Source: Gemmatimonadaceae bacterium
GTDB lineage: Bacteria > Gemmatimonadota > Gemmatimonadetes > Gemmatimonadales > Gemmatimonadaceae
Length of the DNA stretch: 64,000 bases
Direction of reading: 5' to 3'
Assembly (NCBI GenBank): GCA_036273715.1
Contig: DASUHB010000066.1
Coordinates: forward strand, 62,001-126,000
This document shows, piece after piece, positions 54,062-62,337 of this stretch (within the stretch, counting starts at the first letter, position 1; every line of letters starts with the position of its first letter). The notes under the pieces are model-generated. The model was not told the origin of the DNA, did no database searches, and saw nothing but the letters and a program-made list of their open reading frames with translations. A program made the position numbers and the translations under genes.

Positions 54062-54877
54062 CTACTTGCCCTTGAACGTCGGCTGCCGCTTCTCGACGTA
54101 CGACCCGATGCCTTCCTTCGCGTCGAGACTCTTGAACAACAGGCTCTGCAGCTCGCGCTCCATCGCCAGCCCATACTCGAGCGGGACCTCGGCGCCCGAC
54201 TGCACCGACCGCTTGATGTGCCCGACCGCCATCGCCGCCTTGTTGGGCAGACAGAACTGCCGCGCGTACAGCAGCACGCTTTCCCACCAGTTGTCCTTCG
54301 GATACACCTCGTTCACGATGCCTAACGTCTGCGCTTCCTCGAACGAGAACGTCCGCCCCGTCACCATGAGCTCGATCGACTTCGCCTTGCCGACCAACCG
54401 CGCCAGCCGCTGCGTGCCGCCCGTGCCCGGAAGCACGCCCAGGTTCACCTCGGGCAGCCCGATCTTGCCGGCGTCCTGTTTGGCCAACCGAATGTCGCAC
54501 GCCATCGCGATCTCGAGACCGCCGCCCACGCAGTGCCCGTTGATCGCCGCGATCACGAGCTTGGGCGTCTGCTCGAGGCGGCTCAACGTCTCGTTCGCGT
54601 GCAGACAGAAGTAGTACTTGAACGTCGGATCCATCTCGTTGAGCATGTTGATGTTCGCGCCCGCCGAGAAGAACTTGTTGCCCGCACCGCGAAGAATGAT
54701 CACCTGCACGGTGTTGTCGAACCGCGCCCTCAGAATGCATTCGTCCAACTGCCGCATCATCTCGTGCGTGTACGTGTTGGCCGGCGGATCGTTCAGCTCG
54801 ATGATCGCGATGTTGCCATCCTGGCTGTACGTGACCAGCGTCGCCGACTCGCGGTCAGTTACTGTGGCGGTAGCCAT
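54062..54877 (-). CDS. Enoyl-CoA hydratase/isomerase family protein
   Basis: The 271-aa crotonase has both catalytic glutamates (CVGGGLEIAMACDIRLA and GLPEVNLGVLPGTGGTQRLA) and an oxyanion motif FFSAGANINML. Compared with fatty-acid ECHs it has an insert around residues 80-100 (MDPTFKYYFCLHANETLSR) and an unusual late region (NWWESVLLYARQFCLPNKAAMAV). It is the first structural gene after tetR, 9 nt before the aldehyde dehydrogenase gene, so a ring-acid role is likely. Confidence 0.82.
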   Translation of the reverse strand: MATATVTDRESATLVTYSQDGNIAIIELNDPPANTYTHEMMRQLDECILRARFDNTVQVIILRGAGNKFFSAGANINMLNEMDPTFKYYFCLHANETLSRLEQTPKLVIAAINGHCVGGGLEIAMACDIRLAKQDAGKIGLPEVNLGVLPGTGGTQRLARLVGKAKSIELMVTGRTFSFEEAQTLGIVNEVYPKDNWWESVLLYARQFCLPNKAAMAVGHIKRSVQSGAEVPLEYGLAMERELQSLLFKSLDAKEGIGSYVEKRQPTFKGK

Positions 54878-54942
54878 CGATCAACCTCGGGTGTAAAGAG
54901 TCCATGGTATTGTCGCGCACCGGCTGTGGAACGCGACCAGTG

Positions 54943-55566
54943 TCATCCCGCCGACGACCGGGGCAGCGCGGCATCGGACACCGGCAGCCCCACGTATCCA
55001 CCCAGGAACAGGTGGCAGATGTTCTGACTCAGCATCTCGACGCCGACATCACCCAACGGATCGTACCAGTTGTAAATCCAGTTCATCATCCCGAAGAGCG
55101 AATACGCCGCCACGCGCCGATTCAGGTGCGCCGGTCCGTGCGCGCGCTCGACGTCGGCCAGCACATCCATGAGCGCCCGCGTGTACTGGCGCTTCATCTC
55201 GTTCACCTTCTGCAAATAGTCGCCCGACAACGCGCCGGCCTCGTGCGACAACACCTTCATCTCCGCCATATGCGCGACGAAGTAGTCGAGATGGTTGTCG
55301 ATGAACCGGCCGATGCGCTCGATCGGATCGGTCACGCCGTGGAGCGAGGCGCGCATCCCGGCAAGCACCGCCTCGAAGTTGCGGCTCTGGATGAGGTAGA
55401 GCAGTTCTTCCTTGCTCTGGACGTAGTAGTACACGCCCGCCAGCGACACGCCCGACGCACGGGCCAGGTCCCGCATGCTCGTTTCATGGTAGCCCCGCTC
55501 GGCGAACACCTTTGCCGCGGCGGAGAGGAGCGAGTCGAGCTTCTGATCCCGGGTCGGTCCAGCCAT
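54943..55566 (-). CDS. TetR-family transcriptional regulator
   Basis: The 207-aa protein has a TetR HTH at the N-terminus (LLSAAAKVFAERGYHETSMRDLARASGVSLAGVYYYVQSKEELLYLI) and a C-terminal ligand domain. It heads the catabolic cluster and is separated from the next gene by 65 nt. A perfect palindrome lies 22-33 nt upstream of its start, in the divergent gap with the ECF sigma gene. Like PaaR/FadR-type regulators it may sense a CoA ester; that is inferred from context. Confidence 0.85.
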   Translation of the reverse strand: MAGPTRDQKLDSLLSAAAKVFAERGYHETSMRDLARASGVSLAGVYYYVQSKEELLYLIQSRNFEAVLAGMRASLHGVTDPIERIGRFIDNHLDYFVAHMAEMKVLSHEAGALSGDYLQKVNEMKRQYTRALMDVLADVERAHGPAHLNRRVAAYSLFGMMNWIYNWYDPLGDVGVEMLSQNICHLFLGGYVGLPVSDAALPRSSAG

Positions 55567-55587
55567 TCCACCCCCCAGCAGGCTTTC

Positions 55588-55599
55588 GAACGATCGTTC
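55588..55599. promoter_or_regulatory. Candidate TetR operator
   Basis: GAACGATCGTTC is a perfect 12-bp palindrome between tetR and the divergent sigma gene, 22 nt upstream of the TetR start codon. The AACG..CGTT core is of the type reported for acyl-CoA-sensing TetR repressors. No second copy was seen before the first hydratase gene. Confidence 0.55.
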
Positions 55600-55681
55600 A
55601 ACTGCAACCTATGCCCGGAAAAAGGGGGCGTCAAGCGATCCTTAACACCGGGCCGCGGGCTGCGTCTCACTGAGCGACGGG

Positions 55682-56236
55682 ATGACTGAGCCCAGGCGGA
55701 CGGCCGATGAGCCGGATGACGACGCGCTCATCGCTCGCTGGCGGAGCGGGGACGAGCGGGCGGCGACGCTCCTCGTGGAGCGGCACGCGACGCCGCTGGC
55801 GCGGTTCGTCGCTGCGTTAGGCGAACGGCGCGAGGTGGAGGAGGTCGTCCAGGACACGTTCGTCCGTGCCTTTGCGTCGCTGGATGGGTTTCGCGGCGAG
55901 AGCTCGCTCCGGACGTGGCTGTTCACGATCGCCCGCAATCTCGTGCGCGACCGGGCGCGCAGCCGGAAGGGCCGGCGCGACGTGGTGGCGATCGAAGACT
56001 GGCACGCGGCCACCGAGCACGACGCGTTAGACGTGGCGGTGGCCGATGAAATGGAGGCGCGGATGCGGCGCGCGGTGGCGGCGTTGACGCCGATGCAGCG
56101 CGACGTGTTCACGCTGCGGGTGACCGAGGGGATGTCGTACAAGGAGATCGCGGCCGTCGTGTCCAGCACGGAGGGCGCGGCGCGGGTACACTACCATAAC
56201 GCCATGCGCGCGATCAAGGAGTTTCTCGATGAGTGA
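55682..56236 (+). CDS. ECF-type RNA polymerase sigma factor
   Basis: The 184-aa protein contains sigma region 2 (LVERHATPLARFVAALGERREVEEVVQDTFVRAF, SSLRTWLFTIARNLVRD) and region 4 (LTPMQRDVFTLRVTEGMSYKEIAAVVSSTEGAARVHYHNA) and no region 3, as in ECF sigma factors. The next gene, overlapping by 8 nt, encodes its presumed anti-sigma factor. It probably responds to an envelope signal. Confidence 0.9.
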   Translation: MTEPRRTADEPDDDALIARWRSGDERAATLLVERHATPLARFVAALGERREVEEVVQDTFVRAFASLDGFRGESSLRTWLFTIARNLVRDRARSRKGRRDVVAIEDWHAATEHDALDVAVADEMEARMRRAVAALTPMQRDVFTLRVTEGMSYKEIAAVVSSTEGAARVHYHNAMRAIKEFLDE

Positions 56237-56888
56237 GTGTCCGCGGGACGACATGCGGGATCGCTTGCCCGACCTGCTCCACGAGCGGTTGGACCCGGCG
56301 ACGCGCGCCGAGGTGGCGCGGCACGTCGCGTCATGCGCCGCGTGCGCGGAAGAGCTCGAGCTCCTGCGCTCCATGCGGCGCGCGTTGTCGACCGCGCCGC
56401 AGGTGGATGCGGCCCGGATCGCGGCGGCGCTGGCCGCCTCGCGGGCGGCGGCGCCGGCCGAGCCTAACGTTAGGCAGCTGGCTCCCCGCGCCGCGCCTCG
56501 GGCCGGCCGGCGCGCCGCGTGGCGCATCGCCGCGGCGTTGGTCATCGCGGCGCTCGGCGTGAGCGGCTGGCTGCTCGTGCATCGCCTCCCGGGCGCGCCC
56601 GCGCTTCCGGTGGCAGCCGCGCCGTCGCACGTCGACTCGACGGCCGCCGCGCCCACCGTGGTGGCCGCGGGGCCGCGCGGGCCGAGCCATTCACATGCCG
56701 TGGCCGCGCCGCCGGCGCCGCCGACGCTGCTCGCCAGCCGACCCGGTCTCGTCATGGATGGCGGCGTGACCGACCTGTCCGACGGCGACATGCGGATGCT
56801 GCTCCAGTCGCTGGATAGTCTCTCGGCCGTCCCGGACGCCGACCCCGCGCCGATGAGTTATCAGATCGACGACGGCGGTGTGCAATGA
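56229..56888 (+). CDS. Membrane anti-sigma factor with zf-HC2 domain
   Basis: The 219-aa protein starts with an anti-sigma zinc motif (HVASCAAC, HxxxCxxC) followed by a helix-rich segment, one membrane helix near 95-120 (AAWRIAAALVIAALGVSGWLLV) and an outside Ala/Pro-rich tail ending in GGVTDLSDGDMRMLLQSLDSL. This topology fits release of the sigma factor by proteolysis or conformational change. It overlaps the sigma gene (8 nt) and the Spy-like gene (4 nt). Codons 79-83 (PNVRQ) include two fused TTAGGC motifs. Confidence 0.85.
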   Translation: MSECPRDDMRDRLPDLLHERLDPATRAEVARHVASCAACAEELELLRSMRRALSTAPQVDAARIAAALAASRAAAPAEPNVRQLAPRAAPRAGRRAAWRIAAALVIAALGVSGWLLVHRLPGAPALPVAAAPSHVDSTAAAPTVVAAGPRGPSHSHAVAAPPAPPTLLASRPGLVMDGGVTDLSDGDMRMLLQSLDSLSAVPDADPAPMSYQIDDGGVQ

Positions 56889-57424
56889 TGCGCCGCTCGC
56901 TGACCATGCTCGCGATGCTGCTCGTGGCCGGCAGCGCGTCCGCCGCCGCCCAACAGGCCACCGAGCCGGCGCCCGACACGGCCGCCGGCACGGAGACGCC
57001 GGAGCGGCGCCAGCTCGAGCAGCAGCTTCGCCTGCGGTTAGGCCAGGTGGTGCGCCGCCAGCTGCAGCTCACCGACGACCAGTACGCGCAGCTGCAAGCG
57101 GTGAACCGCAAGTACGAAGCGCCGCGCCGCACCCTCAACCAGCGCGAGCGCTACCTGCGCCTGTCGCTGCGCGGCGAGCTGGAGTTAGGCGACAAGGCGG
57201 ATCAGGCCAAAGTCGCCGGCTATCTCGACCAGCTGACCGACGTCCAGCAGTCTCGGTTGCAGCTTTTTCGCGAGGAGCAGAAGGACCTGTCCGGCTTCTT
57301 GACGCCGGTACAGCGCGCCAAGTACGCGGCGCTCCAGGAGCAGGTCCGCAGGCGAGTCACGCAGATGCGGCAGCGTCAACTCCAGCGGCAACAGGGACGA
57401 GACACGAGAGTCCGCCCGCGCTAG
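56885..57424 (+). CDS. Exported CpxP/Spy-like protein with LTxxQ motifs
   Basis: The 179-aa protein has a signal peptide (MMRRSLTMLAMLLVAGSASAAAQ) and long charged helices. Two motifs resemble the LTxxQ signature of CpxP/Spy periplasmic chaperones: LQLTDDQYAQLQ and FLTPVQRAKYAALQ. The C-terminus is Arg/Gln-rich (RRVTQMRQRQLQRQQ). It is the third gene of the sigma/anti-sigma operon, so it may report on or counter envelope stress. The family name is by motif resemblance. Confidence 0.75.
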   Translation: MMRRSLTMLAMLLVAGSASAAAQQATEPAPDTAAGTETPERRQLEQQLRLRLGQVVRRQLQLTDDQYAQLQAVNRKYEAPRRTLNQRERYLRLSLRGELELGDKADQAKVAGYLDQLTDVQQSRLQLFREEQKDLSGFLTPVQRAKYAALQEQVRRRVTQMRQRQLQRQQGRDTRVRPR

Positions 57425-57550
57425 CGTCGCTGCGCTCTCGAGGGGAGGGAAGGGGCGGCCAGTCAGTTGCCCTCCGCAGGAAATTGCGTCGGTCGGCGCG
57501 TGCTTCATGCGGTTGAGCCGAACTCACCGGGGCGCTAGATTGCGCCTCGC

Positions 57551-57634
57551 GCCCGGGTGGCGGAACTGGTAGACGCACGGGACTCAAAATCCCGCGCCGG
57601 CAACGGCATGCGAGTTCGATTCTCGCCTCGGGCA
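57551..57634 (+). tRNA. tRNA-Leu(CAA)
   Basis: The sequence folds into a cloverleaf: acceptor GCCCGGG with CTCGGGC (one G-T pair), anticodon stem CGGGA/TCCCG around CTCAAAA (anticodon CAA, reading TTG), a long variable arm (class II) and a T arm containing GTTCGATTC. Length 84 nt; CCA is not encoded. It cannot read TTA, which is the codon of the frequent TTAGGC motif. Confidence 0.95.
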
Positions 57635-57730
57635 CTTCCACGTTAGGCACAACGCCGGTCCGGGTTGCCATCCGCGCCGCCCGTGCGCTGCGTTCGCGTC
57701 TGCGACTTCCCCCCGCATCCACCACGTACC

Positions 57731-59254
57731 ATGCGAGCACGACTGTCCGCGATGCTCATCGCAGCCGCGCTGTGCGGCAGCACGACGCCCGGCGACGGAC
57801 TCAAACGCCAGGTGGATGCATGGCGGGCCGCCCACGAGCAAGAGATCATCGCGCAGTTCGACAGTCTGCTGCGCTTTCCAAGTGTTGCGGCGGACCCCTC
57901 GGGCACCGCGGCAGCGGCCGCCTTCCTCGAGCAGCAGCTGCGGTCGCGCGGGTTCGACGCCCGGCTGCTCAGCGTGCCCCAAGCGCCGCCGGTCGTGTTC
58001 GGGTCGCTCACCACGCCGGGCGCTACGCGCACCGTCGTATTCTACGCGCACTACGACGGGCAGCCGGTCACCCCGTCCCAGTGGGCGACGCCTCCGTTCG
58101 CGCCGGTCCTGCGCACGGGAACGTTAGGCGCGGGCGGACGCGTCGTCGACCTGGCGGCCTCGGCGCCGCCCTACGACGGCGAGTGGCGCCTCTACGGACG
58201 CTCGACCGGCGACGACAAGGTCTCCGAAATCGCGTTCCTCGCCGCGTTCGACGCGCTCAAAGCGTTAGGCAAAAAGCCGGCGGTGAACATCAAGGTCATC
58301 TGGGAAGGCGAGGAAGAAGCCGGCTCCCCGCATCTGCGGGACATCCTGCTTGCCAACCGCGGCGCGCTGGCCTCGGATCTCTGGCTCATCGGCGATGGAC
58401 CCGTCTACCAGTCGGGACTACCGCTGCTCTACTTCGGCGCCCGGGGCACCACCGGATTCGATGCCACGATCTACGGCCCGATCCGCGCGCTGCACGACGG
58501 ACACTACGGCAACTGGGTGCCGAACCCGGCGGCCATGGCCGCCGAGCTGATCGCCGAGCTGCGGACGCCCGACGGCCGCGTGCGCATTCCCGGGTTCATG
58601 CGCGATGTCCGCCCGGAAACGCGCGCCGAGCGCCAGGCGATCGCCGCGTTGCCGCCGGTCGAGTCCGAATTGAAGGACGAATTCCAGATTGGCCGCAGCG
58701 AGTCGCCCGGCAGTTTGATGGACGCGCTCATGCGGCCGGCGCTCAACGTGCGCGGGATCAGAGCCGGGTCGGTGGGCGGCGCAGCGACCAACGCGATTCC
58801 CGTCGACGCCGAAGTCTCGATGGACTTCCGGCTCGTGCCTAACCAGAAACCGGACACCGTGCGCGCGCAGCTCGAGGCGTTTCTCCACGCGACCGGATGG
58901 ACCATCGTCACCGACACGCCCGACTCCGCCACGCGGCGCGCCCACGCAAAGATCATCAAGCTCGACTGGGACGTCGGCTATGCTGCCTTCCGCTCGAGCA
59001 TGTCGTCGCCCGCCGCCCGCGCCGTGATCGCGGCCGCCGGACGCGCATCCGATCGGCCGGTCGCGGTCGTGCCGACGCTCGGCGGCAGCGTGCCGCTCTA
59101 TGTCTTCGATGATCTCTTTCACGAGCCGCTGGTGGGTCTGCCGGTAGCGAACCACGACGACAATCAGCACGCGGCCAACGAGAACATTCGCCTCCAGAAC
59201 ATCTGGGACGGCATCGACGCCTACGCCGCCATGATCGGTGAGCTGAGGTGGTGA
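57731..59254 (+). CDS. Exported M20-family metallopeptidase
   Basis: The 507-aa protein has a signal-peptide-like start (MRARLSAMLIAAALCG, ATG at 57731). The M20 zinc site is visible in VVFYAHYDGQPV (His, Asp), STGDDKVSEIAF, WEGEEEAGSPHL (Glu-Glu) and NHDDNQHAANENIR. These peptidases remove residues from dipeptides or small peptides, or deacylate amino acids. An earlier in-frame ATG at 57665 is less likely because it gives a Pro-rich leader. A tRNA-Leu gene precedes it by 96 nt. Confidence 0.85.
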   Translation: MRARLSAMLIAAALCGSTTPGDGLKRQVDAWRAAHEQEIIAQFDSLLRFPSVAADPSGTAAAAAFLEQQLRSRGFDARLLSVPQAPPVVFGSLTTPGATRTVVFYAHYDGQPVTPSQWATPPFAPVLRTGTLGAGGRVVDLAASAPPYDGEWRLYGRSTGDDKVSEIAFLAAFDALKALGKKPAVNIKVIWEGEEEAGSPHLRDILLANRGALASDLWLIGDGPVYQSGLPLLYFGARGTTGFDATIYGPIRALHDGHYGNWVPNPAAMAAELIAELRTPDGRVRIPGFMRDVRPETRAERQAIAALPPVESELKDEFQIGRSESPGSLMDALMRPALNVRGIRAGSVGGAATNAIPVDAEVSMDFRLVPNQKPDTVRAQLEAFLHATGWTIVTDTPDSATRRAHAKIIKLDWDVGYAAFRSSMSSPAARAVIAAAGRASDRPVAVVPTLGGSVPLYVFDDLFHEPLVGLPVANHDDNQHAANENIRLQNIWDGIDAYAAMIGELRW

Positions 59255-59378
59255 CATCGTAGTCGGCGCCGCTGGGCGCAGAGTCGGTTTGTACCGACGG
59301 GTGTGACTCGACCGCCCGACTCGACGTCCTTTCGAGAGGACCGCTCTCGAATTCTCGCTCACGACTCGCCGGACACCA

Positions 59379-60116
59379 GTGCCCTCGTCACTCAACTGTC
59401 CCAACTGCGGCGCGCCCGCGCAGCCCGATGCCACGCAATGCGTCTATTGCGGCTCGCGCCTCGCGACGGTCGCATGCCCCGCGTGCATGGGATCCATGAT
59501 CGTCGGCTCGCAGTTCTGTCCGCACTGCGGCGCGAAAGTCATCGATCCGAGCGCCGTCGGCGGACCAGTGCTCCATTGCCCGGGATGCAACGGCGACATG
59601 CCGGCGGTGCAAGTAGGGCCGACGACCATGCACCAGTGCTCCAAGTGTGGCAGCTCGTGGCTGTCGCCCGATGCCTTTACCGCACTCTGTACCGACAAGG
59701 ATGCCCGCGGCCTCGTCGCCGCCGCGACAGGATGTTTGCCCGGCGCGACGCGCGTCGCGCCCGGCGCACCCGTCCGCTACGTCCACTGCCCCGACTGCGG
59801 GAAGGTGATGAACCGCGTCAACTTTGCGCATTCGTCGGGCATCGTCATCGACGTCTGCAAGACGCACGGCGTGTGGTTCGAGAAGGATGAGCTGCGCGGC
59901 GTGCTGGATTTCATCGCCAAGGGCGGCATGCAGCAGATGCGCCAGAACGATGATGCGCAGCGCGCGCTCGAGCAGCGTGCGTTAGGCTTTGTCGACCCGG
60001 GCCTGCTGCGCGCGGGCGCGGCGAGCGCGCTCGGCGTCCGATCGATCACCGTAAACGTGCAGGCGGGTGGGCAGGCCGTCACGCTGCGCTCGCTCCTCGA
60101 CGCGATTTTCCATTGA
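59379..60116 (+). CDS. Zinc-ribbon protein with TFIIB-type zinc finger
   Basis: The 245-aa protein has two N-terminal CxxC pairs (NCPNCGAP, CVYCGSR; CPACMG, CPHCGA), then LHCPGCNGDMPAV..HQCSKCGSSWLS, a TFIIB-like zinc-finger repeat, and VHCPDCGKVMNRVNF..VDVCKTHGVWFEKDEL as a second. This CxxC..HxxWFDxxEL pattern is common in small uncharacterised zf-TFIIB proteins. GTG start. The SPFH/GYF gene follows after 25 nt, so the two probably act together. Role unknown. Confidence 0.78.
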   Translation: MPSSLNCPNCGAPAQPDATQCVYCGSRLATVACPACMGSMIVGSQFCPHCGAKVIDPSAVGGPVLHCPGCNGDMPAVQVGPTTMHQCSKCGSSWLSPDAFTALCTDKDARGLVAAATGCLPGATRVAPGAPVRYVHCPDCGKVMNRVNFAHSSGIVIDVCKTHGVWFEKDELRGVLDFIAKGGMQQMRQNDDAQRALEQRALGFVDPGLLRAGAASALGVRSITVNVQAGGQAVTLRSLLDAIFH

Positions 60117-60141
60117 CCACCTGCGGCACACCGGAGCCCCA

Positions 60142-61218
60142 ATGACGCTACGAGACTTCATCAGCGGCGAGCTGGTCGACATCATCGAATGGCCCGACCA
60201 GACCGATACGACGATGGCCTGGCGGTTCTCGCGCCCCAACAACGAAATCAAGAACGGCGCCCAGCTCATCGTTCGGCCCGCGCAGACGGCGATGCTCATC
60301 GACCAGGGACGTATCGCCGACGTCTACCAGCCCGGCCGCCACGAGCTCTCGACCGCCAACATGCCGGTGTTGTCGCGGTTCGAAGGATGGAAATACGGCT
60401 TCGCGAGTCCGTTCAAGGCGGACGTGCTCTTCCTCAGCACGCGGCAATTCGTCGACCAGAAGTGGGGCACGACCAACCCGGTGATCGTACGCGATGCCCA
60501 ACTGGGACCGGTTCGCCTGCGCGCCTACGGCACCTACGCCATGCGCCTCGTCAACCCGCGCAAGTTCGTCGAGCAACTGAGCGGTACGACGGGCGACTTC
60601 GCGACCGATCGCATCGCCGACCAGATGCGCGACCTGATCGTTGCCAAAGTCAGCGGCGTCCTCGCCGAGGGCAGCATCTCGATCTACGAGCTGTCGGCAA
60701 AGTACGCCGAGGTCGGCGCGGCGGTCCAGCAGCGCGTGGCGCCGCAGTTCGACCAATACGGGTTGAGCATCACGCAATTCGTGATCGAGAACGTCTCACT
60801 GCCGTCGGAGGTCGAGTCGACGCTCGATCAACAGACGCGCATGAGTATGCTCCGCGGGCAGCTCGATACGTACACACAGCTGCAGAGCGCCGATGCGATT
60901 CGCGATGCGGCGCGCAATCCAAGCGGCGGCGCGGCAGCCGGCGTGGGTATCGGTATGGGCGCGGCGCTCGGACAGCGCGCCGCCGCGGCAGCCGCAGCGC
61001 CGGCCCCGGTGGTGGGCGCGTACGAGCCGCCGCCGCTCCCCGCGGTTGCCTGGTACTATGCCGTGGGCGGCGAGCGCAGAGGACCGGTGGATCAGAGCGC
61101 GCTCGCAGCGCCGGGCACGCTGACCGCCGAGACCCTGGTGTGGCGGCACGGCATGACAGGGTGGACGGCGGCCGGCCAGGTTCCGGAGCTGGCAGCGCTG
61201 TTCCCGCCTAACCGTTAG
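60142..61218 (+). CDS. SPFH-domain protein (YdjI-like) with C-terminal GYF_2 domain
   Basis: The 358-aa protein begins with the YdjI/virion-core-protein-like SPFH region (FISGELVDIIEWPDQTDTTMAWRF, LIVRPAQTAMLIDQGRIADVY, SRFEGWKYGFASPFKADVLFLSTRQF) and ends, after a Gly/Ala linker, with WYYAVGGERRGPVDQSAL, a GYF_2-type domain. B. subtilis YdjI is a membrane-stress SPFH protein. The stop codon lies within a palindromic pair of TTAGGC motifs. The zinc-ribbon gene is upstream in the same operon; function unknown. Confidence 0.8.
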   Translation: MTLRDFISGELVDIIEWPDQTDTTMAWRFSRPNNEIKNGAQLIVRPAQTAMLIDQGRIADVYQPGRHELSTANMPVLSRFEGWKYGFASPFKADVLFLSTRQFVDQKWGTTNPVIVRDAQLGPVRLRAYGTYAMRLVNPRKFVEQLSGTTGDFATDRIADQMRDLIVAKVSGVLAEGSISIYELSAKYAEVGAAVQQRVAPQFDQYGLSITQFVIENVSLPSEVESTLDQQTRMSMLRGQLDTYTQLQSADAIRDAARNPSGGAAAGVGIGMGAALGQRAAAAAAAPAPVVGAYEPPPLPAVAWYYAVGGERRGPVDQSALAAPGTLTAETLVWRHGMTGWTAAGQVPELAALFPPNR

Positions 61219-61236
61219 GCAGCCGGCGGCCATCCA

Positions 61237-62304
61237 TCAGCGGGGTTTCGCCCGCAGATATTGCGGCGGCCACCGCACCTCCTGGCCGAGCTCGCGCGCG
61301 GCATCGAGGGGCCAGTGCGGGTGGCGCAACAGCTCGCGCGCCATCACCACCAGATCCGCCTGGCCCGAGCGCACGATCGTATCGGCCTGCGCCGCACCCG
61401 TGATGAAGCCCACCACCGCCGTTCGGACACCGGACTCCCGCCGGATCCGCTCCGCGAATCCAACGTGGTAGCCCGGGCCGGTGGGAATCTGCACATGCGG
61501 CACGACGCCGCCTGAGCTGCAGTCGATGGCATCGACGCCCGATTCGCCTAACCGGCGAGCCAGCGCGATCGACTCGTCGACCGTCCAGCCGTCGTCGCGC
61601 CAGTCCGTCACCGACAGCCGCGTTAGAAGCGGCAAGCGCTCCGGCCATACCTCGCGCACGCCCGCCGCCACCTCGAGCGTGAGGCGGATCCGATTCTCGA
61701 ACGAGCCGCCGTAGCTGTCGGTGCGCACGTTCGATAACGGCGATAGAAATTGGTGCAGCAGGTATCCGTGCGCCGCGTGCAGCTCCAGCGCGTCCATGCC
61801 GGCTGCCAGCGCGCGTGCGGCCGCCTCGCGAAACGCCGACACGATGCGCGCGATCCCGCGGGTGTCCAACGCATCCGGCGTCTGATACTTCTCGGCAAAG
61901 GGCAGCGCGCTCGGCGCCGTGAGATGCGTCCAGCCTCCCGCATCGACACCCACCGGCCCGCCGTCTTCCCAGGGCCGGCCGGTGCTCGCCTTGCGACCCG
62001 CGTGCGCCAGCTGCATCCCGAACACCGCGCCCTGCGATTTTACGAACCGCCCGATGCGCGCCAGCATCTCCACGTGTGCGTCATCCCAGATACCGAGGTC
62101 CTGCGGACTGATGCGCCCGTCCCGGGTGACGGCGGTGGCTTCCGTTAGGACCATGGATGCGCCGCCCGACGCAAACTGGCCGAGGTGCACGAGGTGCCAG
62201 TCCGTCGCCAAGCCGTCGGTGCTCGAGTACTGGCACATGGGCGAGACGACGATCCGATTGCGCAGCGCGACGCCGCGCAGCGTCAGTGGGGCAAAGAGAG
62301 ACAT
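61237..62304 (-). CDS. namA: NADPH dehydrogenase NamA-like (old yellow enzyme family)
   Basis: The 355-aa flavoenzyme matches YqjM/NamA: NRIVVSPMCQYSSTDGLATDWH with the regulatory Cys and Tyr, QLAHAGRKASTGRPW, ELHAAHGYLLHQFLSPLSN (active-site HxxH) and R-SGQADLVVMARELLRHPHWP at the end. It reduces activated alkenes, nitro compounds or quinones with NADPH. It is convergent with the SPFH gene (18 nt) and alone on its strand with the DUF3052 gene. Confidence 0.92.
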   Translation of the reverse strand: MSLFAPLTLRGVALRNRIVVSPMCQYSSTDGLATDWHLVHLGQFASGGASMVLTEATAVTRDGRISPQDLGIWDDAHVEMLARIGRFVKSQGAVFGMQLAHAGRKASTGRPWEDGGPVGVDAGGWTHLTAPSALPFAEKYQTPDALDTRGIARIVSAFREAAARALAAGMDALELHAAHGYLLHQFLSPLSNVRTDSYGGSFENRIRLTLEVAAGVREVWPERLPLLTRLSVTDWRDDGWTVDESIALARRLGESGVDAIDCSSGGVVPHVQIPTGPGYHVGFAERIRRESGVRTAVVGFITGAAQADTIVRSGQADLVVMARELLRHPHWPLDAARELGQEVRWPPQYLRAKPR

Positions 62305-62337
62305 GCGTGATGTGAACGGGTCGACGAGGGAGGGACG

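Noticed and set aside
59283-59298. Small hairpin GTCGGT-TTGT-ACCGAC after the M20 peptidase as terminator
   Set aside because: Six-bp stem without a T tract; too weak to call.
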